A stretch of 64,000 nt of DNA, from NCBI GenBank assembly GCA_028285545.1, contig JANQPA010000008.1:62001-126000 (forward strand), in the 5' to 3' direction. Origin of the DNA: Saprospiraceae bacterium (GTDB lineage: Bacteria > Bacteroidota > Bacteroidia > Chitinophagales > Saprospiraceae). The first letter of the stretch is position 1. Each line of letters begins with the position of its first letter. Below are positions 27,674-36,165 of this stretch, piece by piece. Both the position numbers and the translations under genes were made by a program. Below the pieces are notes generated by a model. The model worked only from the letters and a program-made list of their open reading frames with translations. It was not told the DNA's origin and searched no databases.

Positions 27674-28144
27674 TTAGTGTTGCATTTGAGCTGCGTATAA
27701 AAAAATTCCCAGGCTTACTGAAACATTTAAACAGTCGGTATGCCCTTTTGTCGGAAGATGTAGTGAATGGTCACATTTTTGGATAATATTTAAAGGAAGG
27801 CCTTCCTTTTCACTACCCATGATCAGCAAATCATTTTCTTTAAAACTAAAACTACCAAGGGGATCAGCTGATTCATTGATATAGGTAGCTAAAGTCCTTC
27901 CCATATATTGATCAATAAAATCCAGGGCATTTTCTATCTTTTCAATTTCAATGAATTCAATAGCCCCAGCTGTCCAGACGCGGGCCATGTGGTTCATGTC
28001 AGCACGGGTGGCTTTATTTTTAGGAGGGTCTAGCAATTTATTTTCATCATAAATATATATTTTCTCGAAGCCAAAAAACTCGGCTGTCCGAATCATATTT
28101 GAAAGATTAGGGCGATACTCTGGAGCGACAAGCAAAATATTCAT
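27674..28144 (-). CDS. SpoU/TrmH-family RNA 2'-O-methyltransferase
   Basis: 156 residues. A minimal SPOUT domain without an N-terminal RNA-binding extension. Motif 1 is VAPEYRPNLSNMIRTAEFFG, motif 2 is IMGSEKEGLPLNIIQKCD and motif 3 is LNVSVSLGIFLYAA, forming the SAM-binding trefoil knot. Probably methylates tRNA or rRNA ribose, like TrmL or TrmH; the target is not defined. Last gene of a three-gene unit with the DUF2752 and GYF/CD225 genes (17-base gap upstream), though it is probably functionally independent of them. Confidence 0.88.
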   Translation of the reverse strand: MNILLVAPEYRPNLSNMIRTAEFFGFEKIYIYDENKLLDPPKNKATRADMNHMARVWTAGAIEFIEIEKIENALDFIDQYMGRTLATYINESADPLGSFSFKENDLLIMGSEKEGLPLNIIQKCDHSLHLPTKGHTDCLNVSVSLGIFLYAAQMQH

Positions 28145-28161
28145 AAATTTTAATTTCCTTT

Positions 28162-28569
28162 TTAAACAACATTTCTAAGTATCCAATAGAGAAGAATACC
28201 CACAAAAAAAGTCCAGATCACGTAACGGCTTGTTAGAAATTCATTTCCTTTTTTTCCCAGAAGATGAATATTTCCATATTCACCTAAGCCAGCAATTATC
28301 AAATAAGGCAGCACAATGATTAATAAAGGATTATATTTCCAGGCTTGTGATAAGCGGCCATTTAATAATGAATGCACCGCTCTTTGGGAACCACAGCCCG
28401 GACATTTCCAGTCAGTAATTGTATAAACAGGACAAGGAGGGAATAGGGAGTCTTCCTGGGCCGGATCAAAGGTTTTATAGACATAGGCAAGGCCCAACAG
28501 ACCAAATAATAAAGCTATTTTCAGGATTATTTTATTCAATGAATAAATCTTAAAAGTTGAAATTATCAA
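28162..28569 (-). CDS. DUF2752 membrane protein
   Basis: 135 residues with three transmembrane helices (about 14-31, 72-90, 112-130). The diagnostic motif is CPGCGSQRAVHSLLNG, followed by AWKYNPL, which defines DUF2752. Its two cysteines (CxxC) may bind metal or be redox-active; function is unknown in the family. The first 20 bases overlap the end of the GYF/CD225 gene, showing translational coupling. DUF2752 proteins are often encoded next to CD225-domain proteins, which fits here. Confidence 0.85.
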   Translation of the reverse strand: MIISTFKIYSLNKIILKIALLFGLLGLAYVYKTFDPAQEDSLFPPCPVYTITDWKCPGCGSQRAVHSLLNGRLSQAWKYNPLLIIVLPYLIIAGLGEYGNIHLLGKKGNEFLTSRYVIWTFFVGILLYWILRNVV

Positions 28570-29059
28570 ACTCGGACATTACCCCCATAAAGACAAATCC
28601 AAAATAAAGAATCATACCTACTATCCCGACAACCAGGCCGATCATAGTCCATTTTTTAGCATCAGCTGAGGATTTTTTTGCTCCTTCATAGTCACCAGAG
28701 GCATATTTGGAATCTACCTTTGCTGCATTAATGATCCCCGCTACGCCAAAAGGAAGACAACATAGGACGGTGACTAAGATGGATTCTACAAGCCAGGTTT
28801 TGGGTTTGGTTTCAGTAGAACTATCCAAAACATTTGGATTATTTGGAGTGATGGAGGGAGTCGAAGAACTACTTAGAGGAGGAGGCATGGTTGGTAATTC
28901 AAAAAGCGGACTTAATTCAATCAGTTCACCAGCCTTTTGCCAGTCATCCAATTCCTCATACCAGATTAGCGTATCCTCGGAAATGGATTTGCTTCTCAAT
29001 TCTTCCAAAGTAAAAGGACCAAATCGCTCATGCCCATCGCTGTAGTAATATTGTTTCAT
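28550..29059 (-). CDS. GYF_2 domain plus CD225/dispanin membrane protein
   Basis: 169 residues. An N-terminal GYF_2 domain (about 1-50: YYYSDGHERFGPFTLEEL, WYEELDDWQKAGEL) is followed by a Pro/Ser-rich linker (about 52-80). A CD225 region (about 85-165) has two helices, with LCCLPFGVAGIINAAKVDSKYASGDYEGAKKSS and a second membrane helix. GYF_2 domains in bacteria are thought to bind peptides or proteins. CD225 inserts shallowly in membranes (interferon-induced transmembrane relatives). First gene of the three-gene unit, overlapping DUF2752 by 20 bases. Cellular role unknown. Confidence 0.87.
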   Translation of the reverse strand: MKQYYYSDGHERFGPFTLEELRSKSISEDTLIWYEELDDWQKAGELIELSPLFELPTMPPPLSSSSTPSITPNNPNVLDSSTETKPKTWLVESILVTVLCCLPFGVAGIINAAKVDSKYASGDYEGAKKSSADAKKWTMIGLVVGIVGMILYFGFVFMGVMSEFDNFNF

Positions 29060-29415
29060 TTGGATTATATTTTTTTCACTGGCAGCATTTAATAGTTTAT
29101 TTTATGCAATTTTAATCATTTTATCCTATCCATTCGACCTCCGGGTCTCATTATTTTTTAGATTTTCAAAAAAAAATACTGTAACTTCCCTTAAGGGGTT
29201 CCGTATAATTGTTTTTAGTACTCCCCGACAAAATTACCTTATATAATTGCCGGGGCACTACTGGGAGGCAATCACTACTTAATCACATTTTTTAGAAAAC
29301 CGATTTACAGGCTGATGCCTGGATTAAGCTTATTTGACTATTGAAACATATTTTATATATAGTCTTTTACTAAGAATTTTAATTCCGGCCAAGCCTTCAG
29401 CAAAAATTAAGGGTG
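29060..29415. other. Non-coding gap with one imperfect hairpin
   Basis: 356 bases between divergent genes, no convincing gene. CCCCGACAA (29223-29231) and TTGCCGGGG (29247-29255) pair with one mismatch, with weaker extension outside (AGTACT / ACTACT). It is the only GC-rich structure in the gap and could be a leader element of the downstream outer-membrane protein or a small repeat. No clear TAnnTTTG promoter was found for either gene. Confidence 0.35.
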
Positions 29416-30105
29416 ATGAGAAAACCATCTATTCTAATAATCTTACTATTAGGCATGATATCTACTCATGCTCAAAATACTTCTATTGGCTTCTTTGGAG
29501 GAGGAATGAATTATAAGGGAGATTTAAGTAATAAAACTGCCATTACCATCAAGGGGTTAAATGGAGGAGTAGGGCTCCGTGTAAAGCAACGACTAGATAG
29601 CCAATGGGCACTTAATATCCAGAGTATTGCAGGTAAAATAACTGGTGATGACCGGGATTTTGAATATAGAAATCAATACCGCCAGCTAGATGTTACCACC
29701 ATCTTAATCGAATTGGTAACAACCGTTGAATGGCACCCGCTTATGAAAGAAGAAATCTCCCTGGAAGATCGAAAATTTTTGGATCGTTTTTCGCCTTATC
29801 TATACTTTGGTATTGGGGTTGTTTTTGCAGATGTGGCCGTAAGAGGCTTGCCTGATAAAGCCCCAGAGTTGGTTAGAGGTTTGAATAATGGAACCTACCT
29901 AAGCATTCCTTTGGGAATAGGATTTAACTTTGATGTCAACCGGCGATTTTCTCTCGATGTTGATGGAGGCGTTCGTTTTCCTACTACTGATAATCTTGAT
30001 GGTATTTCCATCAACCGAAATCCAAACCTAAATGATTGGTATTATGTAGTAGGCATCACTGCCAACTATAAATTTTTCAAAAAACAAAAAGCCGAAAAGG
30101 AATAA
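29416..30105 (+). CDS. Outer-membrane beta-barrel protein, DUF6089-like
   Basis: 229 residues from ATG 29416; an adjoining GTG at 29413 is an unlikely start. Signal peptide about 1-20 (ends STHAQ). The mature protein opens with SIGFFGGGMNYKGDLSNKT and continues with alternating amphipathic strands typical of an 8-stranded barrel. FSPYLYFGIGVVFAD, LSIPLGIGFNFDVNRRFSLDVDGGVRFP and YYVVGITANYKF at the C-terminus are characteristic of DUF6089. Located in the outer membrane. Specific role unknown, although some family members are linked with gliding or T9SS-associated loci. Followed by a terminator. Confidence 0.82.
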   Translation: MRKPSILIILLLGMISTHAQNTSIGFFGGGMNYKGDLSNKTAITIKGLNGGVGLRVKQRLDSQWALNIQSIAGKITGDDRDFEYRNQYRQLDVTTILIELVTTVEWHPLMKEEISLEDRKFLDRFSPYLYFGIGVVFADVAVRGLPDKAPELVRGLNNGTYLSIPLGIGFNFDVNRRFSLDVDGGVRFPTTDNLDGISINRNPNLNDWYYVVGITANYKFFKKQKAEKE

Positions 30106-30109
30106 AAAA

Positions 30110-30144
30110 GAAAAGGATTTCGACTGTTGTCAGAAATCCTTTTC
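30110..30144 (+). terminator. Intrinsic terminator after the barrel protein gene
   Basis: GAAAAGGATTTC pairs with GAAATCCTTTTC (12 bp), extended by GAC/GTC with a one-base bulge and a TGTT loop. It begins five bases after the stop codon of the barrel gene. The right arm ends in TTTTC. Confidence 0.8.
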
Positions 30145-30463
30145 AGAACTCACCTATTCCACTTACCAATAATTCTTGCAGCCTTTGCTGCAATCTTATT
30201 TGAGACTATTTCAATGTTATAGCGATCATGGGATTCAATGGGATTATGTTATTTCATTGATAGTTACAACATAGCTTTTGAATATCTTTTACAACCTCTT
30301 TGTCGCTTAGTAAAAAGAGGAGTCAACACTTTTTTGTCTATGCGGGCAAAAAATTTTTATTTTTGATAAAAAAACCGGCTAAGAATATTTTCCAAAGCCG
30401 CCTCGCCTGTACAATTCAAAGTTTCTTTTGATTATTTGTATTTATTGGTATAAGTCTATTTGA
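30145..30463. other. Non-coding gap with short inverted repeats
   Basis: 319 bases without a gene. Weak inverted repeats include CCTCTTT/AAAGAGG around 30295-30320, TTTTTTG/CAAAAAA around 30331-30355 and CGGCT/AGCCG near 30374-30400. No clean promoter or RNA gene was recognised. Confidence 0.3.
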
Positions 30464-30982
30464 ATGAAGAGAATTAACTATGAGGCCATTATGGCAGGAT
30501 CAGCAATAATGGTTGGTTTATGTGCTCTTTTTGTGTCCATTAACCAAACTAGGATTATGCAAAAGCAGCATGAAGCCAGTATATGGCCTTATGTTTATCA
30601 TGCCATGTCATATCGAGATAATGGAAGATTTTTGTATACCGTTAGAAATGTAGGTATGGGGCCGGCAAAGATTGTTGATGCTAAAATTTTATATAAAGAC
30701 AAAGAATATACCGAATACTATGAATTTCTAAGTGATTTTCTGGAAATGCCTATAGATAGTATTGAGAGGAATGTGGCGCTAGGCTATTCTAGTATTTTAG
30801 GCAGAGTATTATCCCCCGGAGAAAAAATAGATGCTTTGAGTATTTCGACCCAAGATGTTTCGTTCAAATTATTTAATAACCAAGATAAATGGACCGTAAA
30901 AATCTGCTATGCTTCTATTTCAGATAAAAAATGGAGCAATGTGTCTTTTGGAAATGCTGAAGAAGTAGAGAACTGTGAATAG
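30464..30982 (+). CDS. Membrane-anchored protein of unknown function
   Basis: 172 residues. One N-terminal transmembrane helix (about 9-25, IMAGSAIMVGLCALFVS) places the rest outside or inside as a single soluble domain. This domain begins EASIWPYVYHAMSYRDNGRF and contains VRNVGMGPAKIVDAKILYK, a pattern seen in many small uncharacterised anchored proteins whose beta domain resembles an immunoglobulin-like fold. No catalytic motif. It is convergent with the sulfur gene at 31031 (48-base gap). Function unknown. Confidence 0.65.
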   Translation: MKRINYEAIMAGSAIMVGLCALFVSINQTRIMQKQHEASIWPYVYHAMSYRDNGRFLYTVRNVGMGPAKIVDAKILYKDKEYTEYYEFLSDFLEMPIDSIERNVALGYSSILGRVLSPGEKIDALSISTQDVSFKLFNNQDKWTVKICYASISDKKWSNVSFGNAEEVENCE

Positions 30983-31030
30983 AAGCTACCTCAAATATTT
31001 TTCAAAATAGCTCCTATTTCAATCAATTTT

Positions 31031-32482
31031 TTAGGCTACCGCTTCCAAAGCCGCGTCCAGTTCTTCTTGTGGAATGGTAGTTGGACATACATATTCAGTT
31101 TTTGGAGCTGAAGATTCTTCCAAGGCTCTCCACCCTTTCGCAATATCCACTACATTTTCAAAACCTCTGGACTTTAAGATAGAAGCCATAATCATGGATC
31201 GATATCCGCCCAAACAATGGATGTGATAAGTTTGATTTCTATCAAGTTTGTGCATATTGTTATTCACATAATCCAATGGAAAGTTGGCAGCCTCTTTTAA
31301 ATGATGAGATAAAAATTCAGTAGGTTTACGAACATCTATGACATTTGACACCCTATTGGAGGCCTGCCTAATAGCAAATTCTTCAGCTGAAATAGATTCA
31401 ATGGCATCCAGTTCTTTACCAGCCTTTTTCCATGCCTGAATTCCTCCTTTTAGATATCCCAATGTATTGTCATATCCTACTCTGGCCAAGCGTGTTACCA
31501 CTTCTTCTTCTCTACCTTCATCTACTACCAAAACAATAGCTTGTTTTAAATCGGTAATTAATGCTCCTACCCAGGGGGCAAAGCTACCATCAATACCTAT
31601 AAAAATAGATCCTGGAATAAAGGCATCCTTGAAAACTTGTTCATTGCGGGTATCCAAAACTAGTGCACCTTCATTTTCTACCATTTGTTCAAATTGATAA
31701 GGATCTAAAGCTACAGCCCCTCTTTCCAAAACATCATCAATGCTCCCATAGCCTGTTTTATTCAGTTTGGCATTCTTGGCAAAATATTGAGGTGGAGGCA
31801 TAAGTCCCTCCGTTACTTCTTTAATAAATTCTTCCCTTGTCATATCTGCTCTCAAGGCATAATTCGTTTTTTTCTGATGCCCAAGAGTACTCCAGGTTTC
31901 GCTACTCATATTTTTGCCACAGGCAGATCCTGCACCATGAGCTGGATATACTATAACCTCATCATCTAATGGCATAATTTTATTTCTAAGGCTGTCAAAT
32001 AACCATCCTGCCAGGTCTTCTTTGGTTAAGCTACCAGATTTTTGGGCAAGATCAGGCCGTCCTACATCACCTATAAATAGAGTATCTCCTGTGAAAATAG
32101 CATAGTCTTTTCCTTCCTCATCTTGTAATAAATAGGTGGTACTTTCTGGCGTATGGCCAGGGGTATGCAAAACCTTAAAGGTAAGCTTACCTAGTTTTAT
32201 TTCTTCCCCATCTTTAGCCTCATGCTTATTAAATTCAGTAGCAGCAGTAGGCCCATAAACAATGGTAGCCCCCGTTTTTTTAGCCAAATCAAGATGACCA
32301 GAAACAAAATCTGCATGGAAGTGTGTCTCAAAAATATACTTTAGCCTGGCCCCTTCCCTTTTTAGCTTATCCAAATAGGGCTTGGTTTCACGTAAAGGAT
32401 CAATAATCACCGCCTCTCCATCACTTTCTATATAGTATGCCGCCTCAGCAAGACAACCAGTATAAATTTGTTCGACTTTCAT
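31031..32482 (-). CDS. Persulfide dioxygenase-rhodanese fusion (CstB-like), copy 1
   Basis: 483 residues. An N-terminal metallo-beta-lactamase-fold persulfide dioxygenase (about 1-240) has the iron-site motif THFHADFVSGH (His54, His56, Asp58) and HTPGHTPES. A central rhodanese-like domain (about 255-350) lacks a catalytic Cys: the loop reads VVDEGREEE. A C-terminal active rhodanese (about 360-450) has HCLGGYRSM (Cys423). CstB-type proteins oxidise low-molecular-weight or protein persulfides to sulfite, which the rhodanese turns into thiosulfate, detoxifying sulfide. Cytosolic. Paralogous to the next gene upstream. It has its own predicted promoter with a Crp/Fnr-like site, 132 bases from the start. 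Confidence 0.9.
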   Translation of the reverse strand: MKVEQIYTGCLAEAAYYIESDGEAVIIDPLRETKPYLDKLKREGARLKYIFETHFHADFVSGHLDLAKKTGATIVYGPTAATEFNKHEAKDGEEIKLGKLTFKVLHTPGHTPESTTYLLQDEEGKDYAIFTGDTLFIGDVGRPDLAQKSGSLTKEDLAGWLFDSLRNKIMPLDDEVIVYPAHGAGSACGKNMSSETWSTLGHQKKTNYALRADMTREEFIKEVTEGLMPPPQYFAKNAKLNKTGYGSIDDVLERGAVALDPYQFEQMVENEGALVLDTRNEQVFKDAFIPGSIFIGIDGSFAPWVGALITDLKQAIVLVVDEGREEEVVTRLARVGYDNTLGYLKGGIQAWKKAGKELDAIESISAEEFAIRQASNRVSNVIDVRKPTEFLSHHLKEAANFPLDYVNNNMHKLDRNQTYHIHCLGGYRSMIMASILKSRGFENVVDIAKGWRALEESSAPKTEYVCPTTIPQEELDAALEAVA

Positions 32483-32583
32483 TATTATTATTTTTCAATT
32501 TTAATACACTAATCTACTAAAATATGATAATATTTTCATGTTTTAACAACTAGAGAATCATACTTGTTCGATCATTATCAATA

Positions 32584-32627
32584 CAAAGATATGCCTGGCA
32601 AATAGAGTTATCAGTGATGGGAATCAC
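32584..32627 (-). promoter_or_regulatory. Crp/Fnr-like operator plus TAnnTTTG promoter of sulfur gene copy 1
   Basis: Read in the direction of transcription: GTGATTCCCATCAC (32627 to 32614), then 22 bases, then TATCTTTG (32591 to 32584). The inverted repeat GTGAT-N4-ATCAC is centred 33 bases upstream of the -7 box centre. The start codon lies about 100 bases beyond. The same two elements with the same 22-base gap precede the other two sulfur genes. The GTGAT arm on the far side continues into TGATAA, as at the SulP gene. Confidence 0.75.
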
Positions 32628-32653
32628 ACTTTGGAAGAGGGAAGGGGGAAGTG

Positions 32654-32728
32654 GGAAGGGGGAAGGGGGAAATCGGAAAAATATTCCGACTTCCCCCTTC
32701 TCCCTTCCGACTTCCGACTTCCGACTTC
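32654..32728. repeat. 25-bp stem-loop followed by 7-bp tandem repeats
   Basis: The left arm 32654-32678 (GGAAGGGGGAAGGGGG type, purine-rich) pairs with 32684-32708 with one mismatch and one G-U, around an AAATA loop. Three copies of CCGACTT follow up to the stop of the upstream sulfur gene (32729). It lies just past the 3' end of copy 2 and could act as its terminator or be an intergenic repeat. The strand bias (all purine, then all pyrimidine) is striking. Confidence 0.7.
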
Positions 32729-34138
32729 CTACAATTCTGTGGTTTGTTCGGTAAATTCAGTAAAAGGGAGTTGACCTACTTCAACAAGAGCTTTAAAGCC
32801 ACCCTGAACGTTTACCAATTTATCAAAACCTCTGGACTTTAAAATGGAGGCTGCAATCACGGAGCGGTAGCCACCAGCGCAATGAAGATAATACGTAGTT
32901 TCCCGCTTTACTTCATTCATATTTTGGTTAATAAAATCTAAAGGGAAGTTCTGTGCCCATTGAATGTGTTGTGCATCGAATTCACTTGCCCGGCGTACAT
33001 CTAAAACATTTAAGGTTTTGCTAAACAAAGTACCTAATTCTTCAGCTGAGACCTCCTCAATCGTATCTACCTCTTCACCTGCTTCTTTCCAAACTTCATA
33101 GCCACCTTCTAAATAACCAATAGGATTATCATATCCGACTCTGGCCAGGCGTGTTACCACTTCCTCTTCACGTCCTTTATCGCTTATAAATAAAATAGGC
33201 TGCTGGAGATCTAATATCAAAGTACCTACCCAGGTTGCGAAGTTATCATCTATTCCAATAAAAATAGACCCTGGAATAAATCCCTTCACAAATACACTCT
33301 GAGGACGAGTATCAATAACAAGTGCCTCTTCTTCTTCCCAGGCCGCTTTAAAAGCTCTTAAACTTAATGGGTTTAAGCCCTTAGCTAAAACATTATCAAT
33401 GCTATCATAACCCATTTTATTCAAAACAGCATTTTTAGGGAAATATTGAGGAGGCGCAACCAATCCATCCGTAACTTCTTTTACAAACTCTTCTTTAGTC
33501 ATATCGACTCTGAGTGCGTAATTTGTTTTCTTTTGAAGACCCAGATATCCCCAGGTTTCTTTACTCATTTTTTTGCCACAGGCTGAGCCAGCACCATGTC
33601 CAGGATATACAATAACTTCATCAGCAAGAGGCATAATCTTATTGCGGAGACTGTCGAATAAATGCCCAGCCAGGTCTTCTCTACTTAAATCCGTTTTAAC
33701 AGCCAGATCAGGCCGTCCTACATCACCAAGGAATAAGGTATCACCAGTAAAAATGGCATAATCCTTTTCATTTTCATCCCTGAGCAAATAAGTAGTTGAT
33801 TCCATGGTATGGCCAGGTGTATGCAATACTTTAATACTTATATTTCCCACTTTTAGAATTTCGCCGTCAGTAGCCACATGAGCCTCAAAATTTGGAACAG
33901 CAGTAGGACCAAATACAATCGTAGCTCCAGTCTTGTTAGAAAGGTCCAGGTGACCTGAAACAAAATCTGCATGAAAATGAGTTTCTAAAACGTATTTGAT
34001 TTTAGCCCCATCTGCTTCAGCTCTTTCAATGTATGGTTGTGTTTCGCGCAATGGGTCGATAATAACTGCTTCACCATTGCTTTCGATATAATAGGCGGCC
34101 TCTGCTAAACAGCCAGTATAAATTTGTTCTATTTTCAT
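32729..34138 (-). CDS. Persulfide dioxygenase-rhodanese fusion (CstB-like), copy 2
   Basis: 469 residues, same domain order as copy 1. The N-terminal dioxygenase has THFHADFVSGH and HTPGHTMES, the central rhodanese-like domain lacks a Cys (ISDKGREEE), and the C-terminal rhodanese has HCAGGYRSV (Cys420). The two copies align throughout but differ at many positions, so the duplication is not recent. They may have different substrates or expression. Cys420 is followed by AGGYR, the more usual CxxGxR type of loop, whereas copy 1 has LGGYR. The predicted promoter lies 121-164 bases upstream of the start with its own Crp/Fnr-like site. Cytosolic sulfide/persulfide oxidation. Confidence 0.9.
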   Translation of the reverse strand: MKIEQIYTGCLAEAAYYIESNGEAVIIDPLRETQPYIERAEADGAKIKYVLETHFHADFVSGHLDLSNKTGATIVFGPTAVPNFEAHVATDGEILKVGNISIKVLHTPGHTMESTTYLLRDENEKDYAIFTGDTLFLGDVGRPDLAVKTDLSREDLAGHLFDSLRNKIMPLADEVIVYPGHGAGSACGKKMSKETWGYLGLQKKTNYALRVDMTKEEFVKEVTDGLVAPPQYFPKNAVLNKMGYDSIDNVLAKGLNPLSLRAFKAAWEEEEALVIDTRPQSVFVKGFIPGSIFIGIDDNFATWVGTLILDLQQPILFISDKGREEEVVTRLARVGYDNPIGYLEGGYEVWKEAGEEVDTIEEVSAEELGTLFSKTLNVLDVRRASEFDAQHIQWAQNFPLDFINQNMNEVKRETTYYLHCAGGYRSVIAASILKSRGFDKLVNVQGGFKALVEVGQLPFTEFTEQTTEL

Positions 34139-34258
34139 AGCTTGATGTTTTTAAATGAATAAATGAACATGTTTTCATATAAATAGTCGGAAAAATATGC
34201 TCCTGACATGATATAAGCAACCATATCATCGAGGCATTAATCTTACTGCTAACGTTTA

Positions 34259-34302
34259 CAAATTTAGGCTGGTGCTACTTATCCGAAAGTGATACCGGTC
34301 AC
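34259..34302 (-). promoter_or_regulatory. Crp/Fnr-like operator plus TAnnTTTG promoter of sulfur gene copy 2
   Basis: Read in the direction of transcription: GTGACCGGTATCAC (34302 to 34289), 22 bases, then TAAATTTG (34266 to 34259). The arms are AAGTGA and TCACTT around six bases. Start codon about 120 bases downstream. The -7 box falls at precisely the position predicted from the other two promoters. Confidence 0.7.
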
Positions 34303-34397
34303 TTAGTGGGGTGACTTTTGTCATTAAAAAGAGATGATATTTATCAACGTTTTTTAAATCCCTTTTTTAACGCCAGTGGCATCGTAAATTGAATTAA

Positions 34398-36128
34398 TTA
34401 AATATTTGACTGCAGGACATAAGGTTTCATATCCTCGGGGTTTCTTTCATCGGAATTCTTTGAAATAACATTAATTGCTTCCTGAATACTCATAAAAAAA
34501 TGGTCGCTACCAATTTTCTCTACTAAATGAGCCTTTGCCATAGCATCTCTAATTGGCCCTTTTACACCAGAAAATAAAACTTGAATATTATTGGATTTAC
34601 AATCCTCTATCATTTCTTCTAAGGCATGCATAGCGCTACTATCAATATAATTAATACTTTCTGCCACAATCAAAATGGCTTTTAATTCACCTTTCCGTTT
34701 TAAGGATTCTTCCTGAATAATATCACGGAAAAAATTAGTATTCGCAAAATACAGTTGAGCGTCAAATCTGATGATAAGAACATCCTTTCTGGTTTCTAAA
34801 TTTTCAAATCGCTCAATATTTCTATAAAAGGTGGTTCCTGGCACTCTTCCTAAAATGGCAAAGTGCGGTCGGGTAGTTCTGTAAATGACCATTGCCAAGG
34901 ATAAAACTACTCCTACTCCAATACCTTGTTCTATGCCAAGGCCTAAAGTAGCCAGAAAGGTTACCAACAGCATGGCAAAATCTGTTCGATTGGCATGCCA
35001 TAAGTGAATAAGCTCTTTATAGTCAATCAATCCAAAAACGGCTACCATAATAACAGAAGCCAATATGGCATTCGGTAAATAGTAAAACAAGGGAGTCAAA
35101 AACAAGAGAGTCAGAAGAATCAAAATGGCACTGATTATAGAAGCTAATCCAGTCTTCGCACCTGCCTGATCATTGACAGCCGTACGAGAAAAACCTCCGG
35201 TTGTAGGATAAGACTGGAAAAAAGCACCTCCAATATTCGCTGCCCCTAGAGCGATTAATTCCTGATTAGGGATCACCTTATAATTTTTGTGTTTGGCTTG
35301 AATGGCTTTAGCTACCGCTATACTTTCCATAAAGCTAACTAAGGAGATGGTCAAAGCAATAGGTAACAGGTTCTGGACAAGTTCACCGTTAAGCTTAGGT
35401 AAAACAAAAGAAGGCAATCCTTGAGGTACTTGCCCAACTATTTTGACACCGTGCTCTGCAAAACCCAGTCCCCACACCGCTAGTATTCCAAAAACTACTG
35501 CCAAAAGTGGTCCGGGAAGGGACTTACTGACTCGTTTTGCCAATAGAATTAAACCTATTCCCACCATACCTATTGCCAAGGTTAGCCAATTTACCTCTCC
35601 GAATCTTTCAACTGCCTGTAAAATGATTTCATGAATATGATGGCTTCGATCCAGATTTATCCCCAATAAATGTTTCAATTGGGACAATCCAATAATTAAT
35701 GCAGCAGCAGATGTGAAGCCACTAATAACAGGATGAGACAAAAAATTCACCAGGAATCCAAGCCTAAATACACCTAAACTGAATTGAATAAGACCAACCA
35801 ACAATGCTAAAGCAACAGCCAGGCCAATATAAACTTCGGTACCACCTTCTGCCATGGTTCCTATTCCAGCAGCCGTTAGTAGGGATACCATTGCTACCGG
35901 CCCTACTGCTAATTGGCGGCTGGTCCCTAAGATGGCATATAAAATAATTGGAATGGTAGAGGCATATAATCCATAAATTGGTGGCAATCCCGCAATCATA
36001 GCATAAGCCATGCCCTGTGGAATTAACATAACCCCCACCGTCAATCCAGCTGATAAATCTCCTTTTAACTGTGTCTTTTTATATCTTGGAGCCCATTCTA
36101 AAATGGGTAAAAAATTTTTTATCCTCAT
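34398..36128 (-). CDS. SulP-family anion transporter with STAS domain
   Basis: 576 residues. The membrane domain has about 12-14 helices (residues 20-430) and SulP signatures: GDLSAGLTVGVMLIPQGMAYAMIAGLPPIYGLYAS near the start, QSYPTTGGFSRTAVNDQAG in the middle, and GLIDYKELIHLW. The cytosolic STAS domain (about 445-560) contains IDSSAMHALEEMIED. Likely moves sulfate or bicarbonate. Beside two persulfide-oxidising enzymes, sulfate, sulfite or thiosulfate is the most plausible cargo, although neither direction nor substrate can be read from sequence. Same strand as the sulfur genes, with its own promoter carrying the shared operator. Confidence 0.92.
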   Translation of the reverse strand: MRIKNFLPILEWAPRYKKTQLKGDLSAGLTVGVMLIPQGMAYAMIAGLPPIYGLYASTIPIILYAILGTSRQLAVGPVAMVSLLTAAGIGTMAEGGTEVYIGLAVALALLVGLIQFSLGVFRLGFLVNFLSHPVISGFTSAAALIIGLSQLKHLLGINLDRSHHIHEIILQAVERFGEVNWLTLAIGMVGIGLILLAKRVSKSLPGPLLAVVFGILAVWGLGFAEHGVKIVGQVPQGLPSFVLPKLNGELVQNLLPIALTISLVSFMESIAVAKAIQAKHKNYKVIPNQELIALGAANIGGAFFQSYPTTGGFSRTAVNDQAGAKTGLASIISAILILLTLLFLTPLFYYLPNAILASVIMVAVFGLIDYKELIHLWHANRTDFAMLLVTFLATLGLGIEQGIGVGVVLSLAMVIYRTTRPHFAILGRVPGTTFYRNIERFENLETRKDVLIIRFDAQLYFANTNFFRDIIQEESLKRKGELKAILIVAESINYIDSSAMHALEEMIEDCKSNNIQVLFSGVKGPIRDAMAKAHLVEKIGSDHFFMSIQEAINVISKNSDERNPEDMKPYVLQSNI

Positions 36129-36165
36129 CCGATTTCATTTTCATTAAAGCGTTGAATTTTGACTG

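Noticed and set aside
31031-34138. Glyoxalase II or beta-lactamase for the two MBL-fold genes
   Set aside because: The rhodanese modules with active Cys and the THFHADFVSGH site fit persulfide dioxygenase fusions better.
34202-34235. ATGATAT/ATATCAT inverted repeat in the gap upstream of sulfur gene copy 2
   Set aside because: It is not shared by the other sulfur promoters and lies between the promoter and the gene, so no role could be supported.
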